Assembly (NCBI RefSeq): GCF_013410775.1
Contig: NZ_JACCFH010000001.1
Span: 2,046,001 to 2,110,000 of the forward strand
Source: Sphaerotilus montanus
Lineage (GTDB): Bacteria; Pseudomonadota; Gammaproteobacteria; Burkholderiales; Burkholderiaceae_C
Direction: 5' to 3'
Length of the DNA stretch: 64,000 bases
Part shown: positions 30,398 through 38,824 of the stretch, piece after piece
Layout: each line of letters begins with the position of its first letter
How positions within the stretch are numbered: the first letter of the stretch is position 1
The notes under the pieces: generated by a model
Databases searched by the model: none
What the model was told of the DNA's origin: nothing
Seen by the model: the letters and a program-made list of their open reading frames with translations, nothing else
Made by a program: the position numbers and the translations under genes

Positions 30398-32844
30398 GCA
30401 CGGTCATGGCACGGCTGTCCGGCTGGCGCCTGAGCGGGCTGGAGCGGCGCATCGTCTGGCCCTTCCTGCTGCTGCTGGTCGTGGTGCAGGGCATCAGCCT
30501 GATGCTGGTGAACGGTGCGATCGGAGACAGCGCCACGCGCGCGATCGACAACGATCTGCAGACCGGCCAGCGCGTGTTCACCCGGCTGCTGGAGCAGCGC
30601 GCCGAGCGCCTGTCCGAGGCGGCGGTGCTGCTGGCCTCCGACTTCGGATTCCGCTCGGCCGTGAACAGCCGCGATGTCGACACGCTCAGCGATGCGCTGG
30701 AAAACAATGGCCGGCGCATCGGCGCATCGCTGGTGATCTACACCGATCCGGCCTGGCGCCCGGTGGCCGCGACCGGGCTGGACATCGGCCGCGTGGCGGC
30801 GCTGCTGCCCGCGGCCCGCCTCATGGCCATGACCGACCCGGTGGGCGGCATGTCGGTGCAGCGCGCACGCCTGACGCTGATCGAGGGCCGGGCCTACCAG
30901 CTCGTGGCCGTGCCGGTGAAGGCCCCGCGCACGGTCGGCTGGGTGCTGATGGGCTTCGTGCTGGACCGCTCGGTGCTGCAGCAGCTCGCCGCCATCACCG
31001 GTCTGCGCGGTGCGGTGCTGCTCGACGGTCCCCCGGCGCATACCCTGCTGACCACCTTCGTGCAGGCCAGCGACCTGCGGGCCGAATCCAACCCGACCGC
31101 CAGTCCCTGTGGCCGCGAGCTGCACGAGTCGGGTGCCCGCTGGCGCAGCTGCGAGTTCGTGCTGGACACGGGCGTGTCCGACGGACGTGCCGCGCCGCCG
31201 CTGCGGCTGGTGCTGGCGCATTCGGTGGACGAGGCACTCGCCCCCTTCGTGCGGCTGCAACTCACCTTGCTGCTGCTCACGGGGGTCGGTATGGTGGTGT
31301 TCGGCGTGGGCGGTGCCATGACGGCGCGGCGCCTGAGCCGGCCGATCCGCGGGCTGCGGCGGGCGGCCGAGCGCCTGAGCCTGGCCGACTACGACACGCC
31401 GGTGCGGGTGCCCGACGAGCGGGTGGTCGGTGATGAGCTGGTGCAGCTGGCGCAGGCCTTCGAGTCGACCCGCCAGGCGGTCCAGCAGCGCGAGCAGACC
31501 ATCACCCGGCTGGCCTACTGGGACACGCTGACCGGCCTGCCCAACCGCGCCCAGTTCGTCAGCGTGCTGCGGCAGCGGCTGCAGGTCGATGTGGCCGGCG
31601 GCGTGGCGCCGGTGGCGGTGATGATGCTCGACCTGGACCGCTTCAAGCATGTGAACGACGTGCTCGGCCACCAGTTCGGGGACCGGCTGCTGTGCGAGGT
31701 GGCGCAACGACTGGACTGGGCCTGTCGCCTTCCGGGGATGGTGCTGGCCCGCTTGAGCGGTGACGAGTTCGGCCTGCTGCTGCCCAGCCAGGGACCGGCC
31801 CATGCCCGCGAAGTGGCGCACGCGCTGCTGGCGGTGCTCGACCAGCCCCTCCGGCTCGACGACCACACCATCGACCTCAGCGCGAGCCTGGGCATCGCCT
31901 TCGCGCCAGACCACGCCACCGAGCCGGAAGCGCTGCTGGGCCTGGTCGAAGTGGCGATGTACGCCGCCAAGCGCCGCCAGCTGGGCGTGCTGGTCTACGA
32001 CACGTCGATGGACACGCGCAGCAGCGCCTCGCTGTCGCTGTTGAGCGAGCTGCGCGTGGCGATCGAGCAGGAAGAGTTGCGCCTGTACGTGCAGCCCAAG
32101 GTGGATCTGAAGACGGGGCAGGTGCTCGGGGGCGAGGCGCTGGTGCGCTGGCTGCACCCGCAGCGCGGGCTGGTGCCGCCGATGCAGTTCATCCCCTTTG
32201 CCGAGCAGACCGGCTTCATCCGCCAGATCACGGTCTGGATGCTCGAAACCGGCGTGCAGGCGCTGCAGCGCTGGCAGGAGGCGGGGCTGTCGATGAAGCT
32301 GAGCATCAACCTGTCGACCCGCGATCTGCTCGATCCCACGCTGACGGACCGCGTGCGCGGCCTGCTGGACCGGCACCGCGTCTCGGCGGCCTGGCTGTGC
32401 CTGGAGATCACCGAGAGCGCGATCATGGACGACCCGGCGCGGGCGCTGCAGACGCTCCAGAAGCTGCACGAACTCGGCGTGCGCCTGTCGATCGACGACT
32501 TCGGCACCGGTTACTCCTCGCTGGCCTACCTGAAGCGGCTGCCGGTCGACGAGCTGAAGATCGACCGCAGCTTCGTCACCAACATGGAGCGCGATCTGGA
32601 CGACGCGCGCATCGTGCAGTCCACCATCGGGCTGGCGCACAACCTCGGGCTGACCGTGGTGGCCGAGGGTGTGGAGACCGACAAGGCCTGGGCGCTGCTG
32701 GCGCGGCTGGGCTGCGACGAGGGCCAGGGCTATGGCATCGGCCGCCCGATGCCGTCCGCCGAGTTCCTCGGCTGGGTGCGCCGCTGGGAGGCGCCGTCCA
32801 ACGAGGCGCTGCACGTCGACACCGATTTCGCGCAGATGCTCTGA
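30394..32844 (+). CDS. Membrane GGDEF-EAL protein with periplasmic sensor and HAMP
   Basis: The protein has 816 aa. It has a TM at about 22-42, a periplasmic double-Cache-like sensor to about 290, a TM at about 292-312, HAMP at about 310-360, GGDEF at about 370-535 and EAL at about 545-800. The GGDEF signature is LSGDEF (first Gly changed to Ser), so cyclase activity is uncertain. EAL residues look complete: GGEALVRW, INLSTRDL, LEITESAIM, DDFGTGYSS, DELKIDRSF and VVAEGVET. It is probably a c-di-GMP phosphodiesterase. The 4-base overlap with the cupredoxin gene suggests that protein supplies its signal. Confidence 0.92.
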   Translation: MSTVMARLSGWRLSGLERRIVWPFLLLLVVVQGISLMLVNGAIGDSATRAIDNDLQTGQRVFTRLLEQRAERLSEAAVLLASDFGFRSAVNSRDVDTLSDALENNGRRIGASLVIYTDPAWRPVAATGLDIGRVAALLPAARLMAMTDPVGGMSVQRARLTLIEGRAYQLVAVPVKAPRTVGWVLMGFVLDRSVLQQLAAITGLRGAVLLDGPPAHTLLTTFVQASDLRAESNPTASPCGRELHESGARWRSCEFVLDTGVSDGRAAPPLRLVLAHSVDEALAPFVRLQLTLLLLTGVGMVVFGVGGAMTARRLSRPIRGLRRAAERLSLADYDTPVRVPDERVVGDELVQLAQAFESTRQAVQQREQTITRLAYWDTLTGLPNRAQFVSVLRQRLQVDVAGGVAPVAVMMLDLDRFKHVNDVLGHQFGDRLLCEVAQRLDWACRLPGMVLARLSGDEFGLLLPSQGPAHAREVAHALLAVLDQPLRLDDHTIDLSASLGIAFAPDHATEPEALLGLVEVAMYAAKRRQLGVLVYDTSMDTRSSASLSLLSELRVAIEQEELRLYVQPKVDLKTGQVLGGEALVRWLHPQRGLVPPMQFIPFAEQTGFIRQITVWMLETGVQALQRWQEAGLSMKLSINLSTRDLLDPTLTDRVRGLLDRHRVSAAWLCLEITESAIMDDPARALQTLQKLHELGVRLSIDDFGTGYSSLAYLKRLPVDELKIDRSFVTNMERDLDDARIVQSTIGLAHNLGLTVVAEGVETDKAWALLARLGCDEGQGYGIGRPMPSAEFLGWVRRWEAPSNEALHVDTDFAQML

Positions 32845-32863
32845 TCCGCGCAGGGACCGTGCT

Positions 32864-33778
32864 TCAGTAGCCGGTGCGCCGGTCCACCTGGTGCACCAGC
32901 GGCTCGCCACGGCGCCAGGCGGCCAGGTGCTGCGCCACGATCCGAGCGGCCGAGCGCGCGTCGGTCTGCGCCGCCACATGCGGCAGCACGGTGACCGCGG
33001 GATGGGTCCAGTAGCGGTGACCGGCCGGCAGCGGCTCCTGGTGGAACACGTCCAGCACGGCATGGCCGAGGTGGCCGTCGTCGAGCGCGGCCAGCAGGTC
33101 GGCGTCCACCACGTGCGCACCGCGGGCCAGGTTCACCAGCGCCGCGCCACGCGGCAGTTGCCGCAGCACGGCCGTGTCGATCAGGCTGCGGGTGTCCGGC
33201 GTCAGCGGCAGCAGGTTGATCAGGACCTCGCTGTCGGCCAGCACCGGGCCGAGCGGCTCGCCACGCCGCCAGCCGGTGACCCGGTAGCCCAGCGCCCGCA
33301 GCCGCGCGCTCACCGCGCCACCCATCTGCCCTTGCCCCAGCACACCGATGCGCACCTCGTCGGCCCGGCGCTGGGGATGCTGCCGCCAGACACCGTCGTG
33401 CTGCTGGCGCGCGTAGGTGTGGAAGCCGCGGTGCAGCATCAGCACGGCCCACAACGCCGTCTCCGCCATCGCGGCGTTCATGGCCGGATCGACCATGCGC
33501 ACGATCGGCAGGCCGGCCGGGACCGTCGGATCGGCCAGCAGCCTGTCGACCCCCGCCCACAGCGACTGGACCAGCCGCAGCCGCGGGTAGCGCTGCAGCG
33601 CGCCGGCGGGCGGGTTGGCGACGATGGCGATCTCGACCGTTGCCGGATCGTGGTCCGGTTCGCCGGCGCGCACCAGCGTGTCACCGGGCAGTGCGGCGGC
33701 CAGCGCGGGCAGCCACTCGGCCCACTCCTGCGCATCGAAGCGGCAGGCCAGCGCGATCGGTCCCGGCGTGGCGCTCAC
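32864..33778 (-). CDS. D-2-hydroxyacid dehydrogenase, GhrA-like (glyoxylate/hydroxypyruvate reductase)
   Basis: The protein has 304 aa from GTG 33778 (GTGA overlap with the preceding stop). The NAD(P)-binding motif is GVLGQGQMGGAV. Catalytic Arg is in NLARGAHVVD, Glu in DVFHQEPLP and His in LPHVAAQTDA. The N-terminal domain with LVQSLWAGVDRLL matches GhrA-type enzymes. The substrate is inferred as glyoxylate or hydroxypyruvate. It is the last gene of the thiL-pgpA-pncC chain. Confidence 0.9.
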   Translation of the reverse strand: MSATPGPIALACRFDAQEWAEWLPALAAALPGDTLVRAGEPDHDPATVEIAIVANPPAGALQRYPRLRLVQSLWAGVDRLLADPTVPAGLPIVRMVDPAMNAAMAETALWAVLMLHRGFHTYARQQHDGVWRQHPQRRADEVRIGVLGQGQMGGAVSARLRALGYRVTGWRRGEPLGPVLADSEVLINLLPLTPDTRSLIDTAVLRQLPRGAALVNLARGAHVVDADLLAALDDGHLGHAVLDVFHQEPLPAGHRYWTHPAVTVLPHVAAQTDARSAARIVAQHLAAWRRGEPLVHQVDRRTGY

Positions 33779-34278
33779 GGCATGGCCTGCAGCGCCGACA
33801 CCAGCACCGCCAGCGCGTGGTCGCGCGTCTGGGCGCGGACGGCGGCGCGGTCGCCCTCGAAGTGCCGGCATTCGGTCCAGATCCAGCCCGGCAGCGCCCA
33901 GGCGAACCAGACGGTGCCGACCGGCTTGGCCTCGCTGCCGCCCCCCGGTCCGGCGATGCCGGTGACGGCCACGGCCACTTCGACCCCCGCTTCGCGCTGC
34001 GCGCCCGCGGCCATCGCCCGGGCCACGGACTCGCTGACCGCGCCGTCGCTGGCGATCAGCGCCGAGTCCACGCCGAGCATCTCGGACTTGGCGGCGTTGC
34101 TGTAGGTGATGAAGCCACGGTCGAACCAGTCGCTCGACCCGGCCAGGTCGGTGCAGGCGGCGGCGATCATCCCGCCGGTGCAGCTCTCGGCGGTGGCGAG
34201 GTGCCAGCCCGGCGGGCGCAGCAGGTCGGCGAGGCTGTGGACAACGTGGTCCGCGTGGTCGGAGGCGGTATCGGACAT
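33775..34278 (-). CDS. pncC: CinA C-terminal family nicotinamide-nucleotide amidohydrolase
   Basis: The protein has 167 aa. Nucleophile Ser lies in LATAESCTGGMIAAA, and ITYSNAAKSEMLGV and AVTGIAGPGGGSEAKPVGTVWFAW follow. PncC deamidates nicotinamide mononucleotide in pyridine-nucleotide recycling. The N-terminal COG1058 domain of full CinA is absent, which is normal for PncC. Its ATG overlaps the pgpA stop by one base. Confidence 0.92.
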   Translation of the reverse strand: MSDTASDHADHVVHSLADLLRPPGWHLATAESCTGGMIAAACTDLAGSSDWFDRGFITYSNAAKSEMLGVDSALIASDGAVSESVARAMAAGAQREAGVEVAVAVTGIAGPGGGSEAKPVGTVWFAWALPGWIWTECRHFEGDRAAVRAQTRDHALAVLVSALQAMP

Positions 34279-34862
34279 CACAGGACTCCCTGGACAAGGC
34301 GCGTCAGCGCCACGCCGACGGCGATGGTGAACAGCGTGCAGCCCGCGGCAACGAGGTCGTCGAACAGGATGCCGAAGCCGCCGCGCCAGCCGCCGCCCTT
34401 GAAGTGCTGGTCGGCCCAGCGCACGGGGCCGGGCTTGGCGGCGTCGAAGTAGCGGAAGAGGGCGAACGCGGTGATCTGCAGGCCCAGGCTGGCCGGCGTC
34501 AGCACCCACAGGATGAGCCAGAAGGCGAGCACCTCGTCCCAGACGATGAAGCCCGGGTCGGCGATGCCGGCGTTCGTGGCCGCGACGGTGCAGGCCCACC
34601 AGCCGACGAAGAAGCCGCCGAGCAGCGTCCAGCCCCAGCCGGCGCTGTCGAGCCAGACATTCAGCACGGCGAAGGCCACCCAGGCCCACAAGGTGCCCGC
34701 CGTGCCGGGGGCGATCGGGCTCAGGCCGCTGCCGCCGCCGAGGGCCAGGAAGTGCGCCGGGTGGCTCAGCAGGAACCGCGGGCCGACACGCCGTTTCGGG
34801 GCGGGGCGGGCTTCGACATCGGACACGTCATCGGCGGGGACGTTCATGGGGGCTTTCGGCAT
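34278..34862 (-). CDS. pgpA: Phosphatidylglycerophosphatase A
   Basis: The protein has 194 aa from ATG 34862 (TGATG with the thiL stop). Family motifs are LGGGSGLSPIAPGTAGTLWAW, VWDEVLAFWLIL, FALFRYFDAAKPGPVRWAD and a C-terminal FDDLVAAGC, with 3-4 TM segments. It dephosphorylates phosphatidylglycerophosphate to phosphatidylglycerol. The thiL-pgpA order is widespread in proteobacteria. Confidence 0.95.
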   Translation of the reverse strand: MPKAPMNVPADDVSDVEARPAPKRRVGPRFLLSHPAHFLALGGGSGLSPIAPGTAGTLWAWVAFAVLNVWLDSAGWGWTLLGGFFVGWWACTVAATNAGIADPGFIVWDEVLAFWLILWVLTPASLGLQITAFALFRYFDAAKPGPVRWADQHFKGGGWRGGFGILFDDLVAAGCTLFTIAVGVALTRLVQGVL

Positions 34863-35866
34863 CAGCTGCGGAAATGGTCGAACGAGGCCCAGGGCGTGGC
34901 CACGCGGTGGCCGTGGCGGTCGTGGACCGTGGTGCCGCTCTCGGCGGTGATGCGGCCGATGCAGCGCACGCCGGTGGCGCTGCGCTGTCCGGCGGCCCGC
35001 ACGGCGCCGTGGTCGGCGGGCGCGGCGGTGAAGAGCAGCTCGTAGTCGTCGCCGCCGGCGAGCAGGCATTCGTGCTGCAGCGCAGCGGTCTGCGCGCGCA
35101 TCAGCGGGCTGCGGGGCAGGGCGTCGGCGTCGAGGACCACGCCGAGCGGGCGGCCGTCCGGGCCCGAGCGGCGCAGCACGTGCTGCAGATCGCCGAGCAG
35201 GCCGTCCGACACGTCGATCGCGCTGCTCGCCACGCCGCGCAGCGCCAGCCCGAGCGCGACCCGCGGCTCCGGGCATTCCATCGCCAGCCGCAGGTGGTCG
35301 AAGGCCTCGCCCGGCACGCGCAGGCCCGGCGTGCCGCGGAAGACCTCCAGCGCCAGCCGGGCGTCGCCGAGCCAGCCGGGTTCGTCTTCGCCGAGCGGGT
35401 GGCTGACCCAGAGTTCATCGCCCGGCCGCGCGCCGCTGCGCAGCAGGGCGGCGCCCGTGGGCACCTCGCCGAAGATGGTGAGGCACAGGTTCAGCGGCCC
35501 GGCGGTCGTGTCGCCGCCGACCAGGTCGAGGTCGTGGCGGTCGGCCAGCGCGTGCAGGCCGCGGGCCAGGCCGGCGAGGAAGGTGTCGTCGGCCCGTGGC
35601 AGGGCCAGCGCGAGCGTGTAGGCCAGCGGTTTCGCCCCGCAGGCGGCCAGGTCCGACAGGTTCACCGCCAGCGCCTTGTGACCGAGCCGCTCGGGCGCGA
35701 CGGTAGACAGGAAATGCCGGCCCTCCACCAGCATGTCGCTCGACACCGCGAGCTGCATCCCGGGGGCGGGGGCGATCAGCGCGCAGTCGTCGCCGACGCC
35801 GAGCGGGCTGCGCCGGGCGGGGCGCGTGAAGTGGCGGGCGATGAGGTCGAATTCTCCGAGGGACAT
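34862..35866 (-). CDS. thiL: Thiamine-monophosphate kinase
   Basis: The protein has 334 aa from ATG 35866, where MSLGEFDLIARHF matches the usual start. ATP-binding and metal motifs are GVGDDCALI, SDMLVEGRHFL, VGGDTTAGP, DVSDGLLGDL and LAGGDDYELLF. It makes thiamine pyrophosphate from thiamine phosphate. It is first of the four-gene chain thiL-pgpA-pncC-hydroxyacid dehydrogenase. Confidence 0.97.
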   Translation of the reverse strand: MSLGEFDLIARHFTRPARRSPLGVGDDCALIAPAPGMQLAVSSDMLVEGRHFLSTVAPERLGHKALAVNLSDLAACGAKPLAYTLALALPRADDTFLAGLARGLHALADRHDLDLVGGDTTAGPLNLCLTIFGEVPTGAALLRSGARPGDELWVSHPLGEDEPGWLGDARLALEVFRGTPGLRVPGEAFDHLRLAMECPEPRVALGLALRGVASSAIDVSDGLLGDLQHVLRRSGPDGRPLGVVLDADALPRSPLMRAQTAALQHECLLAGGDDYELLFTAAPADHGAVRAAGQRSATGVRCIGRITAESGTTVHDRHGHRVATPWASFDHFRS

Positions 35867-35897
35867 GGGGTCGTTGGCTGCTTTCAGTCGTCCGTTT

Positions 35898-36545
35898 TCA
35901 ATCCAGGCCGGCGCCGCGCAGCACATTGGCCAGCTCGACTGCCGATTTCACATCCATCTTGTCGAACACCCGCGCGCGGTGGACTTCCACGGTGCGCACG
36001 CTGATGTCCAGTTCGTCGGCGATCTGCTTGTTGGCGCGCCCGGTGGTCACCAGGCGCATCACCTCCAGCTCGCGCTCGGTCAGCTCGGCCAGGTGGCGGC
36101 GCAGGCCGTCGCGCTCGCGCAGCCGGGCCAGCGCCTGTTCGCTGCGGCCGAGGGCTTCCACCACGCGATCGACCAGCGCATTGTCGGAGAACGGCTTCTC
36201 GACGAAGTCGAAGGCGCCGCGCTTGACCGCCATCACCGCGGTGGCCACGTCGGCGTGGCCGGTCAGGAAGATCACTGGCAGCACCTCCAGCCAGCCGCGC
36301 TCGATCAGCCGCTCGAACAGCGCCATGCCGTTCATGCCGGGCATGCGCATGTCCAGCAGCAGGCAGGCGGGCGAGTCGGGGCGCACGTCGTGTTTCTCGA
36401 TCGCGGCCCAGAACTCGTCGGCCGATGCATAGGCCCGTGGCAGCAGCCGGCGCGAGCGCAGCAGCCAGGACAGGGCATCGCGCAGCACTTCCTCGTCGTC
36501 GACGACGAAGACCGTGCCACTCTGGGTCTGGACGCGTGCAGTCAT
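35898..36545 (-). CDS. FixJ/NarL-family response regulator
   Basis: The protein has 215 aa. The receiver has VVDDEEVLRDAL, phosphoacceptor Asp in LLLDMRMPGMNGMAL, Thr in FLTGHADV and Lys in VEKPFSD. The C-terminal LuxR helix-turn-helix reads LTERELEVMRLVTTGRANKQIADELDISVRTVEVHRARVFDKM. It overlaps the kinase stop by 4 bases, so the pair is cognate. The arrangement and kinase type resemble DctB-DctR and FixL-FixJ. Confidence 0.95.
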   Translation of the reverse strand: MTARVQTQSGTVFVVDDEEVLRDALSWLLRSRRLLPRAYASADEFWAAIEKHDVRPDSPACLLLDMRMPGMNGMALFERLIERGWLEVLPVIFLTGHADVATAVMAVKRGAFDFVEKPFSDNALVDRVVEALGRSEQALARLRERDGLRRHLAELTERELEVMRLVTTGRANKQIADELDISVRTVEVHRARVFDKMDVKSAVELANVLRGAGLD

Positions 36546-38635
36546 GGCGGGGGACTCGGGATGGGGGCGGTGGGGGGCGGTGGAACCGGCGACGAAGACG
36601 GGAGCGTAAACCGGAATGTGGTGCCGCGGCCAGCCGGGCCGGGGCTGAAGTCGAGCGCGCCGCCGTGCTGCTCGATCACGGTGCGGCACATCGCCAGCCC
36701 GATGCCCATGCCTTCGGGCTTGGTGCTGAAGAATGGCGTGAAGAGCTGGCGCGCCACCGCCTCCGGAATGCCGGGCCCGTGGTCGATCAGCCGGAACGCA
36801 ACCCAGCGCGCGTCGACCGGCCGCACCTCCAGCCGCAGCGTGCGCTGGTTCAGCGGGAGTTCCGCGTCTTCCTCCATCGCCTGGATGCCGTTGCGGGCCA
36901 GGTTCAGCAGCACCTGCTCGACCATCGTCCGGTCGCAGGACACGCGCGGCGGCGGTTCGGGCACATCGATCTCGATGCGGGTGTGGCTGCTGCGCGCGGC
37001 CAGGCGGACCAGCGGCAGCACGGCTTCGATCAGCTCGCTCGCCCGCACGTTCTCGCGCAGCCGCTCGCGCCTGCGCACGAACTGGTGGACGCTGCGGATC
37101 ACGCGGCCGGCGCGCTCGGCCTGCTCGGCGATGCGGGCCACCGCCTGGCGGATCATCAACTGGGTGTCGAGGTCGGCGGGCGGGTCGTCCGGGGTCTCGG
37201 GCATCAGGTTGAGGCTGCCGGTGGCGTAGCTGGCGATGGCGGCCAGCGGCTGGTTCAGCTCGTGGCTGAGCAGCGTGGCCATCTCGCCCATGGTCGCCAG
37301 CCGGGCTGCCGCCTGGAGCTTGTCCTGCTGCTGGCGCGAGAGTTCCTCCATGCGGCGCTGGGCGCTGACGTCGAGCACGGTGCTCATCCAGCCGCCGGGC
37401 CGGCCGCGGGCATCGACCAGCGGCGCCTCGAAGATCAGCACCGGGAAGCGCTCGCCGTTGCGGCGCATGAACACGGTCTCGTGGCCCTCGCGCGGCGGCG
37501 CGTTGCCGGCGTTGCGCTCGCGCTGGCGTTCGGTGTAGAGCGCGGCCATCTCGGGGGGCCAGTAGGGCGGGGTCTCGGCCTGCAGCAGCTCGTCCGCCTC
37601 GTAGCCGACCATCTGGCAGAAGGCAGGGTTGACGTAGGTGATGCGGCCGTCGGGGGTGCGCGCGCGCAGGCCGGTGACGAGCGAGTCTTCCATGGCCTTG
37701 CGGAAGGTCAGGGCCTCGGCCAGCGCCTGTTCGGCCGTCGAGCGGCGGCGCACGTCGTGCACCAGCAGCAGGATCACGACCCCGAGCGCCACCGACAGCA
37801 GCACGACCAGCGCCGCGCTCAGGTTGGGGATCAGCCGCGGCACGCCCTGCAGGCTGTCCAGCCGCACCACCGCGGTGAACCCCGAGACGTCGATCAGCCG
37901 GTCCGCGACGAACACGCCGGCACCCCGCCGCGAGCCGGTCCGGGCCAGTCGGGTGCCATCGGCTTCGACCAGAAGCACCTCGTGGCGGCGCACGATCTCC
38001 GCCGGAATCGCCACCCGCAGCAGGTCCGACAGCCCCAGCGTGACCACGACTGCATCGGATGCGCTGGTTTCCTGGGTCAGCGGGATGCACAGGTCGACCA
38101 CTTCCAGTCCCAGGCCGTTCGGGTTGGGCAGGAAGTAGGTGCGCGAGTAGGCGGGTGCGGCGAATCGGCGCGCGGTGGCGCAGGCGATCTCGGCATCGAC
38201 CGACATGCCCTCGCGCGGGATGCTCTGGAACTGCATCGGGTAGGCGGCAGAGGCCACGACCTCATCGACCGAGAACCCGGGGCCGCGGCGCTCGATGCGC
38301 AGGACCTCGGAGCGCTCGTGCAGCATCTGCGCGGCTTGCGGGCGCCAGAGGTCGGGCCGGCCCCGGTCCCACAGCAGCCGCTGCAGGGTCTGCGCGTTGT
38401 CCAGCAGGCGCTGGCGCACGTCGGCGGCCGCTGCCAGGGCCGTGGTTTCGGTGTCTTCCTGGCGCTGGCTCTGCTCCTGCTGCCAGGTCAGCCACAGCAG
38501 GGCCGCCTGCACGGTGACCACCAGCGCCACCAGTGCCGCCCACAGCGGCGCGCCCTGCCAGCGGCGCGACGCGGTCGCCAGCAGCGCGGACAGGGCGGTG
38601 GGCGAGGACGGCGGCGGCGGCGTGGCGGCAGGCAT
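36542..38635 (-). CDS. Sensor histidine kinase with periplasmic sensor and PAS domain (FixL/DctB-like)
   Basis: The protein has 697 aa from ATG 38635. It has a TM at about 31-50, a periplasmic sensor to about 270, a TM at about 272-292, PAS/PAC at about 305-440 (DGRITYVNPAFCQMVGYEADEL), HisKA with SHELNQPLAAIASYA and HATPase with NLARNGIQAM, DHGPGI and GMGIGLAMCR. The C-terminus is Pro-rich. Architecture and the partner are like TodS/DctB systems. It is divergent from maeB, so a role in dicarboxylate or organic-acid sensing is possible but is inference. Confidence 0.92.
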   Translation of the reverse strand: MPAATPPPPSSPTALSALLATASRRWQGAPLWAALVALVVTVQAALLWLTWQQEQSQRQEDTETTALAAAADVRQRLLDNAQTLQRLLWDRGRPDLWRPQAAQMLHERSEVLRIERRGPGFSVDEVVASAAYPMQFQSIPREGMSVDAEIACATARRFAAPAYSRTYFLPNPNGLGLEVVDLCIPLTQETSASDAVVVTLGLSDLLRVAIPAEIVRRHEVLLVEADGTRLARTGSRRGAGVFVADRLIDVSGFTAVVRLDSLQGVPRLIPNLSAALVVLLSVALGVVILLLVHDVRRRSTAEQALAEALTFRKAMEDSLVTGLRARTPDGRITYVNPAFCQMVGYEADELLQAETPPYWPPEMAALYTERQRERNAGNAPPREGHETVFMRRNGERFPVLIFEAPLVDARGRPGGWMSTVLDVSAQRRMEELSRQQQDKLQAAARLATMGEMATLLSHELNQPLAAIASYATGSLNLMPETPDDPPADLDTQLMIRQAVARIAEQAERAGRVIRSVHQFVRRRERLRENVRASELIEAVLPLVRLAARSSHTRIEIDVPEPPPRVSCDRTMVEQVLLNLARNGIQAMEEDAELPLNQRTLRLEVRPVDARWVAFRLIDHGPGIPEAVARQLFTPFFSTKPEGMGIGLAMCRTVIEQHGGALDFSPGPAGRGTTFRFTLPSSSPVPPPPTAPIPSPPP

Positions 38636-38779
38636 GGCCGAGTATCGAGCCCCGGCCCGGCCGGGGGCTACGCAGTTTCGCGGATGCCGTTGTCCGCGTT
38701 CCGGCTGACCATGCAGGAAGCGCATGGCCCCATGCCATGACAGGGCAACCACAACCGCGCACAGTGCCGGGGGGCTTCC

Positions 38780-38785
38780 TACAAT
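38780..38785 (+). promoter_or_regulatory. Possible -10 element before maeB
   Basis: TACAAT lies 40 bases before the maeB ATG. No clear -35 is visible. TANNAT boxes are also found before yajC (TACAAT 53684-53689) and before the AmgK-like gene (TAGAAT 47057-47062). Confidence 0.3.
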
Positions 38786-38824
38786 CGCCAGCCCCGCTCC
38801 TGCGCCTTCAGCCGAACCCGCTCC

